DNA of 64,000 nucleotides, taken from Kuschelorhynchus macadamiae (Eukaryota > Arthropoda > Insecta > Coleoptera > Curculionidae). Under the pieces are notes generated by a model. It was not told the origin of the DNA. It made no database searches and saw only the letters and a program-made list of their open reading frames with translations. The position numbers and the translations under genes are program-made. Shown piece by piece: positions 1 to 11,169 of the stretch. The stretch's first letter is position 1; the number at the start of each line of letters is the position of its first letter. Where the stretch lies: contig JAUTXW010004470.1 in NCBI GenBank assembly GCA_030620095.1, positions 310,001-374,000 on the forward strand, written 5' to 3'.

Positions 1-1020
1 ACAGGATAGGCCACCAAAAACTTTCAACCTGGCTTTTGTTCAGATTCATAGACTCTTTTCTTAGCAACAATTAGGTATATATGTGGGAAATCAAGTAAAG
101 ATTTATATGTATATGCAGTTAGGGGGATGAATATAGCAAAAAAATCTATTCTGAAAACTATAATTGACAGGTTTGAACACTTTTTGTTTGGTTATACAAA
201 AATATTGTGGGTGGAAAGTTTTTGATGGTCTTACCCTGCATAATATGAGAAGCACATATTAGCATTAAGATCTTCCAGTGGTTTTAGTTACTCCGATAAT
301 CATGACGAGTTTTCCTAGACTATAATTTGAGGTGTTTGTACTTTCGAACATTGATCTAGTTCAATGTTTGTATACTCTATATTATGTAGGAAATTAAATG
401 GGGCTTAGTTAATATGTATATGGTACATTCATTTCTTCTAAATATTTAATGCTGTATCAAAGAGTATATAATTTTATTATAATAATTACTACTTACACAC
501 ATGTCAAATCTGAAGCGGATGTTCCTTTCACTTTTATACAAATCAGTATAGAACCTGTAAGAAAAAAATTCATGAAAATATTCCTCTTACTTAGAACTCT
601 TCAAAAAATATTCATTTTTCTCTTGGTGTTTTTCCTTACCTGTACTAAAGTCAATCAAATCAGTAGCAGCATTTTTAGTTTATTGATATTGTCATATTCC
701 AAAGAAAACCATCTCAAAACATCGGTAAAATGGGGCTCAAACCTTCTTCCCAAACCCGCTGTAAAAAACTTTTAAGCATTTAAGGAAATTCGACTACATC
801 TCCATCAGTGCTCCAAATACTATTAAGGCGAATGACGGCGTTAAAAAAAACACACAGCCAGGGCTTAAGACGTATTCGATCATTATGCAATTAGATGATT
901 TACAATTTACTTTACTAAAAACGGAAATTCGTTTAAATTAATGCCTCCAAACCTCAAAAAAACTTCGATCCCGTATTTCATATGCAGTACAAAATTTTAA
1001 ATTTGATAAGTAAACTAACG
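1..1020. other. AT-rich non-coding DNA
   Basis: No coding region, RNA gene or recognisable element was seen. The open frame at 449-775 (+) encodes a low-complexity, Ile/Phe/Lys-rich peptide with no motif and the composition expected of random AT-rich DNA, so it is not called. Confidence 0.5.
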
Positions 1021-1186
1021 TAATTGACGTGACGTATGCGAACAGGCGCGCATGCGCATTTCCAACCACGCTTCGTCGAAGGGAAATCGGATGCTAGCAG
1101 TATATTATTTCCTACGTATAGGAATAATCCGAAACTATGCTACCGGACGAAGGAAATTATCTAAGAAACTCATTCTACCGCACCAG
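1021..1186 (+). promoter_or_regulatory. Candidate promoter / first non-coding exon
   Basis: A short island is clearly less AT-rich than its surroundings. It holds two TGACGT (CRE-like) half sites near 1025-1035 and a GCGCGCATGCGCAT block near 1045-1060 that fits the palindromic NRF1/Ewg-type site. About 130 bp on, at 1186/1187, lies a good splice donor (CACCAG|GTAAAT). The combination suits an unmethylated insect promoter feeding a non-coding first exon, possibly of the + strand gene whose internal exons begin at 39449. Direction and the link to that gene are inference; no TATA or initiator was identified with confidence. Confidence 0.25.
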
Positions 1187-2770
1187 GTAAATTTGTTAGG
1201 TTAAGTTACCCGCGGAATTATTACTTTAATGCTACTATTTCCGTCTTATCACGGAATTTTTATCAGGGGTGCAGAAAACCGCCAGCGAACGCTAGTGGAG
1301 TGAATCTACCGGAAATTTTCTTGAAAAAGGAACTGCTCTTACCCACGATTTTTTTTGTATAAAATGATGGTGGAATTATAAAGGAAGGGAATCCTAATTT
1401 TTTTGCGTTGCAAAACAACTGGAAGCTATTTTTTCACTATTCTAAAAAAATGGTACTTTTGGCATTTTTTGCATACCAAAGACATAAGTATAGCGGCTTC
1501 TGTTCATCCTATCGGAATAATAAAAACCACTATATTTTTATTTTCAAATTTACGACAAAACTACTTTGGTCTCGAACCTCTATGTCCATCACATAACCTA
1601 CAAGCAACAAAAACCAGATGAACTAAAGAATTTTCAAATTTTCTTCACAATAACAACTTGTGAAAAGATACTTCTAGTGGTCACTACTAAGCATACCAAA
1701 TTTTTATTTTTTGCGCCTAATATAACGGTTAAAAACTGCAACTTAATTTGGAAATTGAATCGTCTGTAGTTTTTGTTCAAATAGACTAAATCGGATATTT
1801 ATGTTTTTAAATATAGGTTTTTTTATTCTCTTTAAAATGGCACTAAAATATTTAATTTCTTAATTTAAGAAACAAAATTAAAAATTGGTTCTATGATTTA
1901 AATATTTATCTTAATAATGACTGCAGAGATTATACTCAGAATTAAAGTTCAAAGGTAACAAAACTTTATTTTCAAATTAAAAATAAATATGTAATTTTTA
2001 TATTTAAACTAATAATAATCTTTTTTATGTAAAAATGAAAAAAATAGGTTTATTCCCTCCAACTAAATGAATGTTAGATATATAAATCAAATAAATGTAT
2101 TGTCATAAATTCTTATTTGACTATTTAAGAGAACGATAAAATCATCTTGACAAACAACATACAAATGTAGCATTATACATTGTCATATCTTTCTCAAAAA
2201 ACGATTTATTATGAATAATGAAGCTTTCCCTGTGTCAAGCAAAGTTGGATATATTACAGGGGAAAGACTTGAGGCGAAAAAATCTTATATAACCGTGTAA
2301 ATTAAGAAATGTACTAAATATTTTATTCATTCTATTATTCGAAACTGTTGATTACATTATTATTAATTCAATAGTAAAAATTCTTGTTTTAAATAGTCGC
2401 ATGCTTCAAGAAAATATTTAATTAGTTTATTTGGACATTGAGATTTATATTCCTGTGTAGTTAGCTGTAACAGTTTATAGCGAAAGATTTTTAGATAAAA
2501 AAAGATAAAACATTATTTGTATTAATATAAATGCGTACGAGAAACAGGAAATGTAATTTCAGCTAATTAATTTTCTTATATTTTTTTTTGGCGTTATTAA
2601 AGACATTAGTGCCGTGTTGTTCGTAAAAAATTTGATTAGTCGTGGCCGTGTATGTAGTTTTCGTTAGTGTGTAAGTGGTACAAAATTTTAAAAAATCGTT
2701 AAGTGTTTTTAATGAATTTATTATAATGTCTTTTGTCAAAAGCGTTGGTTTTCTAATTTAAAAAAATCGG
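1187..2770. other. AT-rich non-coding DNA
   Basis: No gene was found. Short open frames near 1403-1769 lack motifs and overlap one another in different frames. The stretch from 1790 to 2770 is almost entirely A/T with no convincing structure. Confidence 0.45.
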
Positions 2771-2774
2771 TAAA

Positions 2775-4060
2775 TTTCTTTTACACGGAACTTCCCTCGT
2801 TATGATTTTTTTCCATTTGTTAGGAATAGTGAAGTGTGACCCAATTTAGTTCAGTACATAGTCACAGTATATATGTGTTACATACTGTCTTCTTAAATAT
2901 ATTTATTTGGCGTCATTTTGTTCTATCATATTGGATTCCTACCAATATTTTATCAATTTGTTTCTACCTATGCCACACTTGACTTTTGGGTATAATTTAA
3001 AATACATTCAATAACTAGTTTTTACATTGGCACATACCGCCGTTTTGTTACGTCATGTTGAATTCGTACCAGTTTATCCCATTTTAACATTTAAATTTTC
3101 TGCAAAAAACGCCAATTGAACAAGATTTTTTTACGTTGATTTTTTAAACATTCTATTGGGCCGTCATTTTGTTTCGCCATCTTAAATTCGTACCAGAAAT
3201 GTATCAGTTTATCTCTATATCACACTTAATACTTGCACAAAAATTGAAATTAATTTAATAAGTATACTACTTATCAGGCTGATGTTTTAAATATTTTATT
3301 AGGCCGCTATTTTGTTTTTCTATTTTGGATTCATATCATATCATCCCCATATGATCCTTAATTTTGGACTAAGTCGGGTAAGTAGTTTTTAAGCAATGCC
3401 TCGAACTGACAGACAGACAGACCGACGAAATTGATAAAACATATTTTTTGGCATCTAGGGATGCTAAACGTGGAGATATGTAAAACCTGAGAGGGTGATA
3501 TTTTTCACGATTACAAACATTTTATTTGGCCGCCATCTTGAAATTGTAAAACAGTTTTACTAGTTATTCCCTATACCACAATTAGTTATGCCCTACAATT
3601 TGAAATCAATCCATTAAGTAGTTTTTTCAGACTGAGTTTTTGAATATTTTATTATGCCGCCATTTTGTTCCGCCATCTTGGATTCGTACAAAAATTTTAC
3701 CAGTTAATTCTAACATAATATTTGATGTTTGTGCAAAATTTTAAATAAATTGGTTATGTAGTTTTTTAATAATAATGTTTTTAACATTTCACCAGGCTGC
3801 CATTTTGTTTCGCCATATTGGATTTTTAACAATATGTTACTACGTGATCCCCATATGACCCTTAATTTTTGATCAAAATTTGAAGTCAATCGGGTAAGTA
3901 GTTTTTTTAGCTATGCCGCGAACAGACAGACAGACCGACGGAATTGAGAAAACATGTTTTTCGGCATCTTTGGAATGGAAATCTATTAGATCTAAAAAAA
4001 TCTCGGAGGCTGATTTTTTTACGTTTACCCCCCCCCCCCCCCTCGTAAAAGGGAAGTAAA
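2775..4060 (+). repeat. Dispersed repeat with arrayed YY1/PHO-like motifs, copy 1
   Basis: This is the longest copy of a non-coding family seen at seven places in the window. It opens with GGAACTTCCCTCGTTATGA (2788-2806) and closes with CTCGTAAAAGGGAAGTAAAA (to about 4060), so the ends are weakly inverted. The body is a series of diverged units of roughly 120-230 bp. Each carries a GCCGCCAT(T/C)TTG-type core, a TACCAGTTTAT-like stretch and a TTTGAAGTCAATCGG-like stretch; cores lie near 2910, 3040, 3160, 3303, 3528, 3657 and 3796. Two CAGACAGACAGACCGACG blocks occur near 3407 and 3925, and a run of 15 C sits at 4028-4042. No reading frame is present. It may be a non-autonomous transposon. Confidence 0.7.
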
Positions 4061-5407
4061 ATATAGATAAAACGGCGACAAAAATTTAATATCTAATACA
4101 ATGACCTAATCTAACTAGCGTTCAAAATGACTACTTGTGCATCATTCAAAGAGTAAAATTGCAATCAATGTTTCTGCCTTTTTAAAAAAAATGTAAATTT
4201 GAAAATGTCTGTAAAGCCAAAGCAGCCCTTGAGTGTTGTTTCATAAGCCTTTTTTGCTCTAACTACTAATTGTCTTTGTTGTGTGGCATTATAATTGGTA
4301 GTTACTAGTGGTGCTGATGTTGAACTTTAAATGAATAGTCACCATAGCATATTAAGATTAAAATTAGTGCACTGACTTTCGTCAGTTCTTACCACAGCGT
4401 GTGCCTATCTTAGATCTTCTTCAGCTTTTATTTGCTGTTTACTCAAATCGAGTAGTGACTGAATTTCAACATGTGCTCTTCTTTTATGTTGTGAATATTT
4501 CAAGGTGGTGACACACGAATACGAATGGTGAATAAATCATGCTGTTTACCCATGTTAAGGAGAATTCAATTATTACGATGTAGTAATGCCAAATAAGATC
4601 AACAGTTCTGCGTTTCCAATGCTTACAATAATATATGTACTAATAAACAAACAGCTTATGAGAACTTAAAGATTTATGGTATGAGTTGTAATTAAAAAGA
4701 CTTATGGTAATTATAAAATGGATACATATATTAAAGACATCAAAGTCAACTTTTCAAGTATACACTTTTAATAATAACTTCGGACGATTCTTAAAATGTA
4801 ATTGTACTACCAATTCCTGTAAATGCAAAATAGCGAAGATCCCAACTCAAAATGTTACTTTTCGTCATCGTGTGCAAATAAATAATGCATTGTTTTCAAG
4901 TGCTATAGATATTATATTATGTACTACCACTACTTAATAATATATTATACAGGTTTTTTCTTTGCATGTTATAATAATATAACATATTAATAATATGTTC
5001 AAGTATTAACATTTTTGATTAAAAGATGTTCAACAATAATATCTATATATTTAAAACACTAAACCAGATTTTTTCAGCAAGTTCGTGAGAGCGTTGTACT
5101 GTACCAATTTACATGATTTTATTTTTGAAAAGTTCGTCTAGTTACCGAGATCTTTTAACACTATGTCTTATATAGTTTTATTGCGTATTTTTTATATAAA
5201 AGCAATTTATTTTTCTTCAATAAAATTTCTAGACGATATGGTGAGCGCGTCCAATATTACACTGGAAACTCATCGCGCCATCTAACAGAAAAGGCAGAAC
5301 AAAATCTGCCGGACCAGCTAATGTTATTTACTGACTGACCATATGATTTTTAAGGTGCAGTGTTACTAATATTTAACAGTTATCATGACATATAACAAAG
5401 CTACAAA
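4061..5407. other. Non-coding DNA, no supported gene
   Basis: Nothing identifiable. An open frame at 4704-4937 (+) includes a Cys-rich patch (CNCTTNSCKCK) resembling C-rich segments seen in some TE-encoded proteins, but one short patch is not enough to call a gene. Confidence 0.4.
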
Positions 5408-5467
5408 TATATTTCGAACTTTGCCTAATTCGCCTTAGGTAAACCAAAGTTTGTCGGATTATATAAT

Positions 5468-5507
5468 AGGCAAAGCCCGAAATAATAAATAATTTCGGAC
5501 TTTGCCT
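5468..5507. repeat. Short palindrome (hairpin)
   Basis: Arms AGGCAAAGCCCGAAAT (5468-5483) and ATTTCGGACTTTGCCT (5492-5507) pair with a single mismatch around an 8-nt loop. A related TTTCGAACTTTGCCT block lies 60 bp upstream (about 5413), so this may be the end of a larger decayed palindromic repeat. Confidence 0.6.
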
Positions 5508-5514
5508 GAAACTA

Positions 5515-6580
5515 CCGCTCAAATCAATTAAGTTTAGTAACCAAGCATTGAATATAAGTACCGTGCACCGTTATAATTTTTTTTGTGTTTTAGATTAGTC
5601 ATTTCGCCAATCAGTACAGGATTACAAAAAAAAAAGCCATGTCGAAGAATAAACCTTATTTTTAGCGGTTATACTACTCATTATTTAAAGTTTTGACCGA
5701 TTAAATAGGAATTTCGCAACATATTCTGTTAGTTTTAATAAATCTGGCTTATTTAACAATATAGTGTAAACAACAAATTTAGATGCATGTCAACGTCAAG
5801 CAAAACACTGTTTTGAATCATATGGATACACATACAGAACCGCAATGGGGCCCGTTGGTATGTACCTTTATACGATACGCCCAAAATATTTATACATACC
5901 TATTGAAGTTTTAGAATTTATAAATACTGATTAACTTGTGGCTAAACTAACGTTTATTTATTTTGTGGCAGCGTTGTGTAGTTATTTATGTCATGTTTCT
6001 TCCCCAGAACTTGTACGAAAGAACTTTATCTTTTAGTATTATATGCAAACTTAAAATAATTCATTTGGAAAAACTCTTATTTAATTAATATTAAAAATAG
6101 GATCCACGCACAATCTTTATGGGAAATGGCTTTTAGTCAATGACAGATTGATTAATTTTCTATAAGTATAACTTTGTAGTTAAAATTCTTATTTAAAATA
6201 TGTATTTAAGAATTAATTATTCAAAATATTAGTTTTAAAAATCATCGCTCCTTTTGTGTCGAAACATTTTAATTTATGAAAGAAAAACTTAAAATAATAA
6301 TTAAAAATTACAATTTTAAAGTATTCTTTTTAACTGATGAATAAAAAACAACATATTTTTTATTTACAAAATTATTTAGGTTTTTAAAAACTTTTCAAAT
6401 GCACCCTCGATTTTGTCGGAAATGATTTTAACATCTTTAAATCTGTTAATGTTTACGTTAATTTGGCTATTTTATATTATACTATTACTTCATATCATAC
6501 CTGTAACAACTACTTATTATACTTATTTTTTTCATAATTTCTTTTCAAAAACACATTAATTACTCTTCAAAATCCAAAAT
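5515..6580. other. AT-rich non-coding DNA
   Basis: No coding signal, RNA gene or repeat structure was recognised. Confidence 0.45.
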
Positions 6581-6584
6581 TTAA

Positions 6585-6725
6585 AGTATGACTATAAGTA
6601 TAAAGTTTTAAACTATTAAGCAAACAAGAAATCCGACTAAAACTACGGAACTCTACAAACACCAGGATCACTGAAATTGGGATTAGATTAACCGTAACTG
6701 TAATTTTTGGTCTAATATTGTAATA
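6585..6725 (+). repeat. Direct repeat, left copy
   Basis: This stretch shares blocks such as TTTTAAACTATTAAG, CCAGGATCACTGAAATT and GTAATTTTTGGTCTAATAT with 7312-7436, in the same orientation. The two copies bracket the YY1-like repeat copy at 6864-7310. Confidence 0.65.
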
Positions 6726-6863
6726 TCAATAATTTTGCAAAAACCCATTACAATAATTTCAGTGGAAGCATGTGGTGGCTTGTCCTTTCTGCAGACGTTG
6801 CACTTACTATTGCAATTATTATCCTTAATATTAATGAGAACTAGTGTAAATATTTACAATATA

Positions 6864-7310
6864 AAATCGGTAAACTCCTTTACCCAGAACTTCCCTCGTT
6901 ATGATTTTTTTCTTTTATAAGGATTAGTGAAGTGTGGCTTAATTTAGTTCAGTACATAGTCATTTAGTATCACATATATACTGTCTTGCCAAAATCTTTA
7001 TTGGGCTCCATTTTCTTCCACCATATTGGCTATATATCAATATTTAACTAGTTTCTACCTATGCCACACTTGATTTTTGAATATAAGGTAAAATAAATTA
7101 GACAAGCAATTTTTTACTCCGATTTTTATAAAATTTCATTAGACCGCCTTTTTGTTTGTGTCATGTTGAATTCATACTAAAATTTTATCAGTGTACCAAT
7201 ATATCATATATATTTCTTGTGCAAACATTAAAGTCCATTGAATAAGACATTTTTTTACTTCGTGTTTTAAACAGTTTATTTCGCCGCCATTTTATTTCTC
7301 CATCTTACTA
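6864..7310 (+). repeat. YY1/PHO-like repeat family, copy 2 (5' part)
   Basis: It begins like copy 1 (AGAACTTCCCTCGTTATGA at 6885-6903) and follows it through the TAGTTCAGTACATAGTCA and CTATGCCACACTTGA blocks. It then stops after a CGCCGCCATTTTATTTCTCC core near 7281. The 3' half of the family is absent. The open frame overlapping its start (6735-6920) is coincidental. Confidence 0.65.
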
Positions 7311-7311
7311 C

Positions 7312-7436
7312 AATTATAGAGTATAACCTTTTAAACTATTAAGTGAACGAGAATGGAAGTCTGCAAACTCCAGGATCACTGAAATTAAGCGAATTAGATT
7401 AAACGTAAATGTAATTTTTGGTCTAATATTTCATTG
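7312..7436 (+). repeat. Direct repeat, right copy
   Basis: Counterpart of 6585-6725; both contain CCAGGATCACTGAAATT followed by a GATTAGATTAA-type block and GTAATTTTTGGTCTAATAT. Confidence 0.65.
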
Positions 7437-8695
7437 TCATCTACTATTGGCTAAGTTAATGATCGATTTCAGTTCAAAATTTATTCGAAAATCGTTTAAA
7501 ACATAGGAAACTGGAGAGCTCTTTGAATTTTTCTTAAAAACACTTTTACTGTGTTCTAGGGAGAGAAAAATCACTGAAATTTGCCTTTAATAGGTTCACT
7601 TGTGCCTATAGCAAAATAATGAATAAGATAAAAAAACTTGGTTTATGATGGCAGTTCCGAGTAAAACCAATTTTTCAATTTCTTTTCAGTTAAATTGTAC
7701 TTTACGTTTTTATTATGTCATTGCGGACAAGATTTTCACAAGACAAGTGGAATTTGAGTTACAAAGCGTAAAATATATTTTTTTCACATATTTACTAAAT
7801 AGTTCTAGGAATTCATAGAGAATTTAGTATATTTTATATCTACACATATTTAAAATCTAACCTTAACAAAATTGTATTCGGACCTTCATTAAAATACACA
7901 CTGGTGGCAGAGGCGAAAACGACACCTTTAAGATTTTTTTGGACAGTATAAATTCGATGAAATATAATATAAATATTGTGATTGATACACCTAACCAAAT
8001 AATACAGTGTCTTTATCTTTTTTTTTTGGTCGTTATTACTCAAATACAGTTCGGAATATTTGGTATTTCCCTCTTCTTAATACACCCATAACAAAAAAAA
8101 TGTATAAACCACTACTTTGGAATTACAACGTACTTCAGTAATAGAATTTAATCCACACTCTGCAGATGGTACTGCAATTTAGCCGATACCTACATATGTT
8201 TATTTAGTTTTCAGTTACAGTTAATCATGCCTTCAATTTAATCGGTAAATTGCCGAGCGATTCTAGGTCGATATCAAGGTTAAACTAAAGAAGATATCCG
8301 AATTCAGGTGGATACCGTAATTTTCATATGATTGACCCATAGCCTACGGAATTATTGCAAAAGAATATAAAAAATACAATTTTTTAATACATTTTATTAA
8401 TTGGCTATTTATATACATTCTTACTAAAAAAAAACAAATTTATGGTAGAATTAATGCACATAAAGAGAAATTTTTAGAGGGTAAATTATAGCATAATAAA
8501 ATCTTCAGTGTTATTCAGTTATTCAAATACGTAATATGTGTTTATAAAAAACACTGGAAGATAATATATGTTGACAGTATATAACTTATTGTTCGGAACG
8601 AAACAGATATATTACTTGGGCAAATGATTAAATCAATATACTGTAATTATTACAAGATATAAAATACCTACATACAACTGTAACATAGATGAATG
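7437..8695. other. AT-rich non-coding DNA
   Basis: No gene was recognised. The minus-strand frame at 7840-8043 has no motif, and the surroundings are A/T-rich without repeats that could be matched elsewhere in the window. Confidence 0.4.
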
Positions 8696-8699
8696 TAAG

Positions 8700-8792
8700 T
8701 GTATTACTTCCCTCGTAAAATGAAATTACTGTAATCTTGAAAAAATCATTCTCTCAGGTTTCATTACAGATCTTTACGTTTTAGGGTCCCTA
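8700..8792 (-). repeat. YY1/PHO-like repeat, 3' end, interrupted (left piece)
   Basis: Read on the minus strand this is the 3' end of the family: a TTAGCGTCCCTAG-like block, a CCTGAGAGGGTGAT-like block and the terminal TCGTAAAAGGGAAGTAA. The sequence breaks inside the ...GTCCCTA... block at 8792 and resumes at 15753, so the LTR element is inserted here. Confidence 0.75.
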
Positions 8793-9262
8793 TGTTGTGA
8801 TCCCATTAATTTTATTACCTTAATAGTTAATTAGCATTGCATATATATATTTTTAATTAAACTAAATGTATTATAATTGCTCACACATAATAAAACCTTG
8901 GTTTCAAGAAATGTTTTGGCAATCATAAATAAATAAACTAGGCTATTAGACCCTTTGGGAATTATGTTATTTTGTCGAAATTACAGAGTAACGGAGCCGA
9001 CAAAGGGCCCCTCTTAGATTTAACCATTATACCTAAGTTAGTTTATGAATTGCAAAGAAGTTCTTTCTCACTTCTTTGCTCTTCCCCTATTTACTTAGTT
9101 TTTGTTATATTGTTGTATTTAAGTTTTCAATATAAGTGTTATTCTTTTTTAAATTAAAGTCGTGTTTTAATAACAAAGAATCCCAGTGTCTTAACAGTAC
9201 TATTACCCTCAGCCATTACAATTGGCGGCAATCGGCGAGATTAGAAATATTAAACCATTACA
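8793..9262 (+). repeat. 5' LTR
   Basis: It spans the TG at 8793 to the CA at 9262. From 8883 onward it matches 15342-15752 nearly base for base; the first 90 bp do not clearly match the 3' LTR. Relative to the 3' copy it has 7 instead of 38 nt near 9060 (a 31-nt difference). Confidence 0.8.
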
Positions 9263-9903
9263 ATTGGTGGCAGCGGAAAAAAAAAGTGAATGTTACCTGA
9301 AGGGGCGTATTGACGCAGCAGGAACATTGTGCAGGTGTTAGGAGGTGTTTTAGGAAATCGGCAAAGTCTGTTTGAAGGGGCGCGGAGACGCAGCAGACAA
9401 CTTTCACCAGGAAACCTTGGAGGATTTTGAAGGAGCGCGGAGACGCAGCAATCCACCAGGAAGAAAACTGCGATAAGGCTCATCGTACTTGTACCTGAGA
9501 TCTAAAGGGCAACTGCGGAAATCAGTGATGAAACTATAAGTGGTTTTTCTTTTGTTTTCTGTGTTACGCTGCATTTTCTTTAACGTTAGGTTAGATTTAA
9601 GTATTTAGGAAGATAATTGATTAATAAATATTGCATTAGGGGGAGAGACTGCAAATAACAGAAAATACATTTAAAAAAATATTAAATAATAACAATAATT
9701 ATATTTAAGACAAGTAACAATATATAAAAAAAATTGAAATATAAATTTAAAAAAATATTAATAATAAAATATTAGATACTTCTTGTACTACTGATTTTGC
9801 GAGAATTTTTTTGAAACGAAATCAAAATAAAAAATAATTATTTCGTATTACGCATATATTTTTAAAATTAAGAAGTAAATTGTAAATTTAATTTTTTTTT
9901 TAA
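9263..9903 (+). other. LTR element leader with primer-site region and 23-bp repeats
   Basis: The leader begins ATTGGTGGCAGCGG directly after the LTR, the position of the tRNA primer-binding site; which tRNA was not determined. Three near-identical 23-bp blocks of the form TGAAGGRGCG...GACGCAGCA lie at 9298-9320, 9373-9395 and 9428-9450. They are GC-rich in an otherwise A/T leader and may be a packaging or RNA-structure element. The rest, up to the gag ATG at 9904, is A/T-rich. Confidence 0.6.
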
Positions 9904-11080
9904 ATGTCTGAGGGTAAAAACTATATCGATGTTTTAAATCAAATTGATTCGTTTGATGGTTGTGGAGATGCGAGCTCTCTTCAATTTTTTATAAAAAATT
10001 GCGATGCAAACAAAACTTAGCTGAATTAATTTTTGCAACCAAATTAAAAGGAAAGGCACAGGACGTTACTCAATATAAGGAATTTGGAAATTGGGATGAA
10101 ATAAAAGACTTTTTATTAGAACAATTGGTAGATAAGAGACCACCATCTCATTTTTTAACATTAATAATGAATATTAGGCAAAATGGCAATGAAAGGTAAA
10201 AGAATATGGGAATAGATTAAGAAAATTATTTAATAAATAAAAAGAAACATGCTATTTAAATTACGTAGTCGACGAAGCAAGAATTTTAATAAATAATTTA
10301 GAGTCAGTTTTAGTTAACAATTTTAGAAAAGGTTTAATAAATGAAAAAATACAAATTCGTGTTATAGCAGAAAGTAGCAATGATTTAGACAGAGTTATTT
10401 CAACAGCGGTAGAAATGGAATTAGAACATAATGATAGATTTAAACCAGGGCAAAATTTTAGAAATAAAATAGGATTTTTAATTAATCAGGGGAATAGAAA
10501 TTTTAATGATAGGCAGTTTAATAATGAAAATTCATGTTTATATTGTAGAAAAAATAACCACTTAACGTCACAATGTAGACTTCTTAGAAGCCATGAACAA
10601 AGGCAAATAAATAATACCACAAATTATCGAAATTTTCCACCTTAATCAAATTTTAATAATAATTTTTCAAATAATCAAAACAATTTTTCAAATTTTCCTG
10701 TTAATAATGGTAATTATAGTCAATCCAATTACAATAACAATAATTTTAATCAAAATAATAATCGCTCTCGAAATTTTAATAATCAAAATGTTAATAATAC
10801 ATATCACAATACACGCAATAATACATATTTTAGGCTACAAACACAACCACAATATTCACAAAGATTTCCAAATTCCCAAAATACATTTCCGCCTTCGCGA
10901 CAGATAAGAACTATAAATTCACAACATTCACGCAATGATAATAATTTACCACCGGATGTGCAAAATCCAATTTTTACTAATAATTCCCAACATAAAATTT
11001 TAGGCCAACATAAAAAAACTGTACCTCAGGATGCACTACCTAGCACATCTTATGAAAATATTTCGGGAAACGACAATTAA
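9904..11080 (+). pseudogene. gag: gag (nucleocapsid polyprotein), frameshifted
   Basis: The frame opens with an ATG at 9904 (MSEGKNYIDVLNQIDSFDG). It shifts near 9960-10020 into the frame that carries the conserved gag core (a LAELIFATKLKGKAQ segment typical of gypsy Gag), and a stop interrupts again near 10240. A CX2CX4HX4C zinc knuckle (CLYCRKNNHLTSQC) lies near 10540, followed by an Asn/Gln-rich tail to about 11080. Gag packages the element RNA in a cytoplasmic capsid. At least two frame breaks are visible, so no full-length product is expected. Confidence 0.8.
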
Positions 11081-11169
11081 GCCTCAGTAGCATACAGCCG
11101 ACTAAGTGCTTTTTAGATAATAAAGGCTGTTTAATTCAAGAAAATTAAGCTAACCAAAATTCCGTTAAA

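Noticed and set aside
4704..4937. Cys-rich patch CNCTTNSCKCK in a short + strand frame
   Set aside because: One short patch; no second motif and no neighbouring TE gene to support a zinc-binding domain.
9250..9483. 77-residue minus-strand frame across the LTR/leader junction
   Set aside because: It is an antisense shadow of the 23-bp GC-rich leader repeats.
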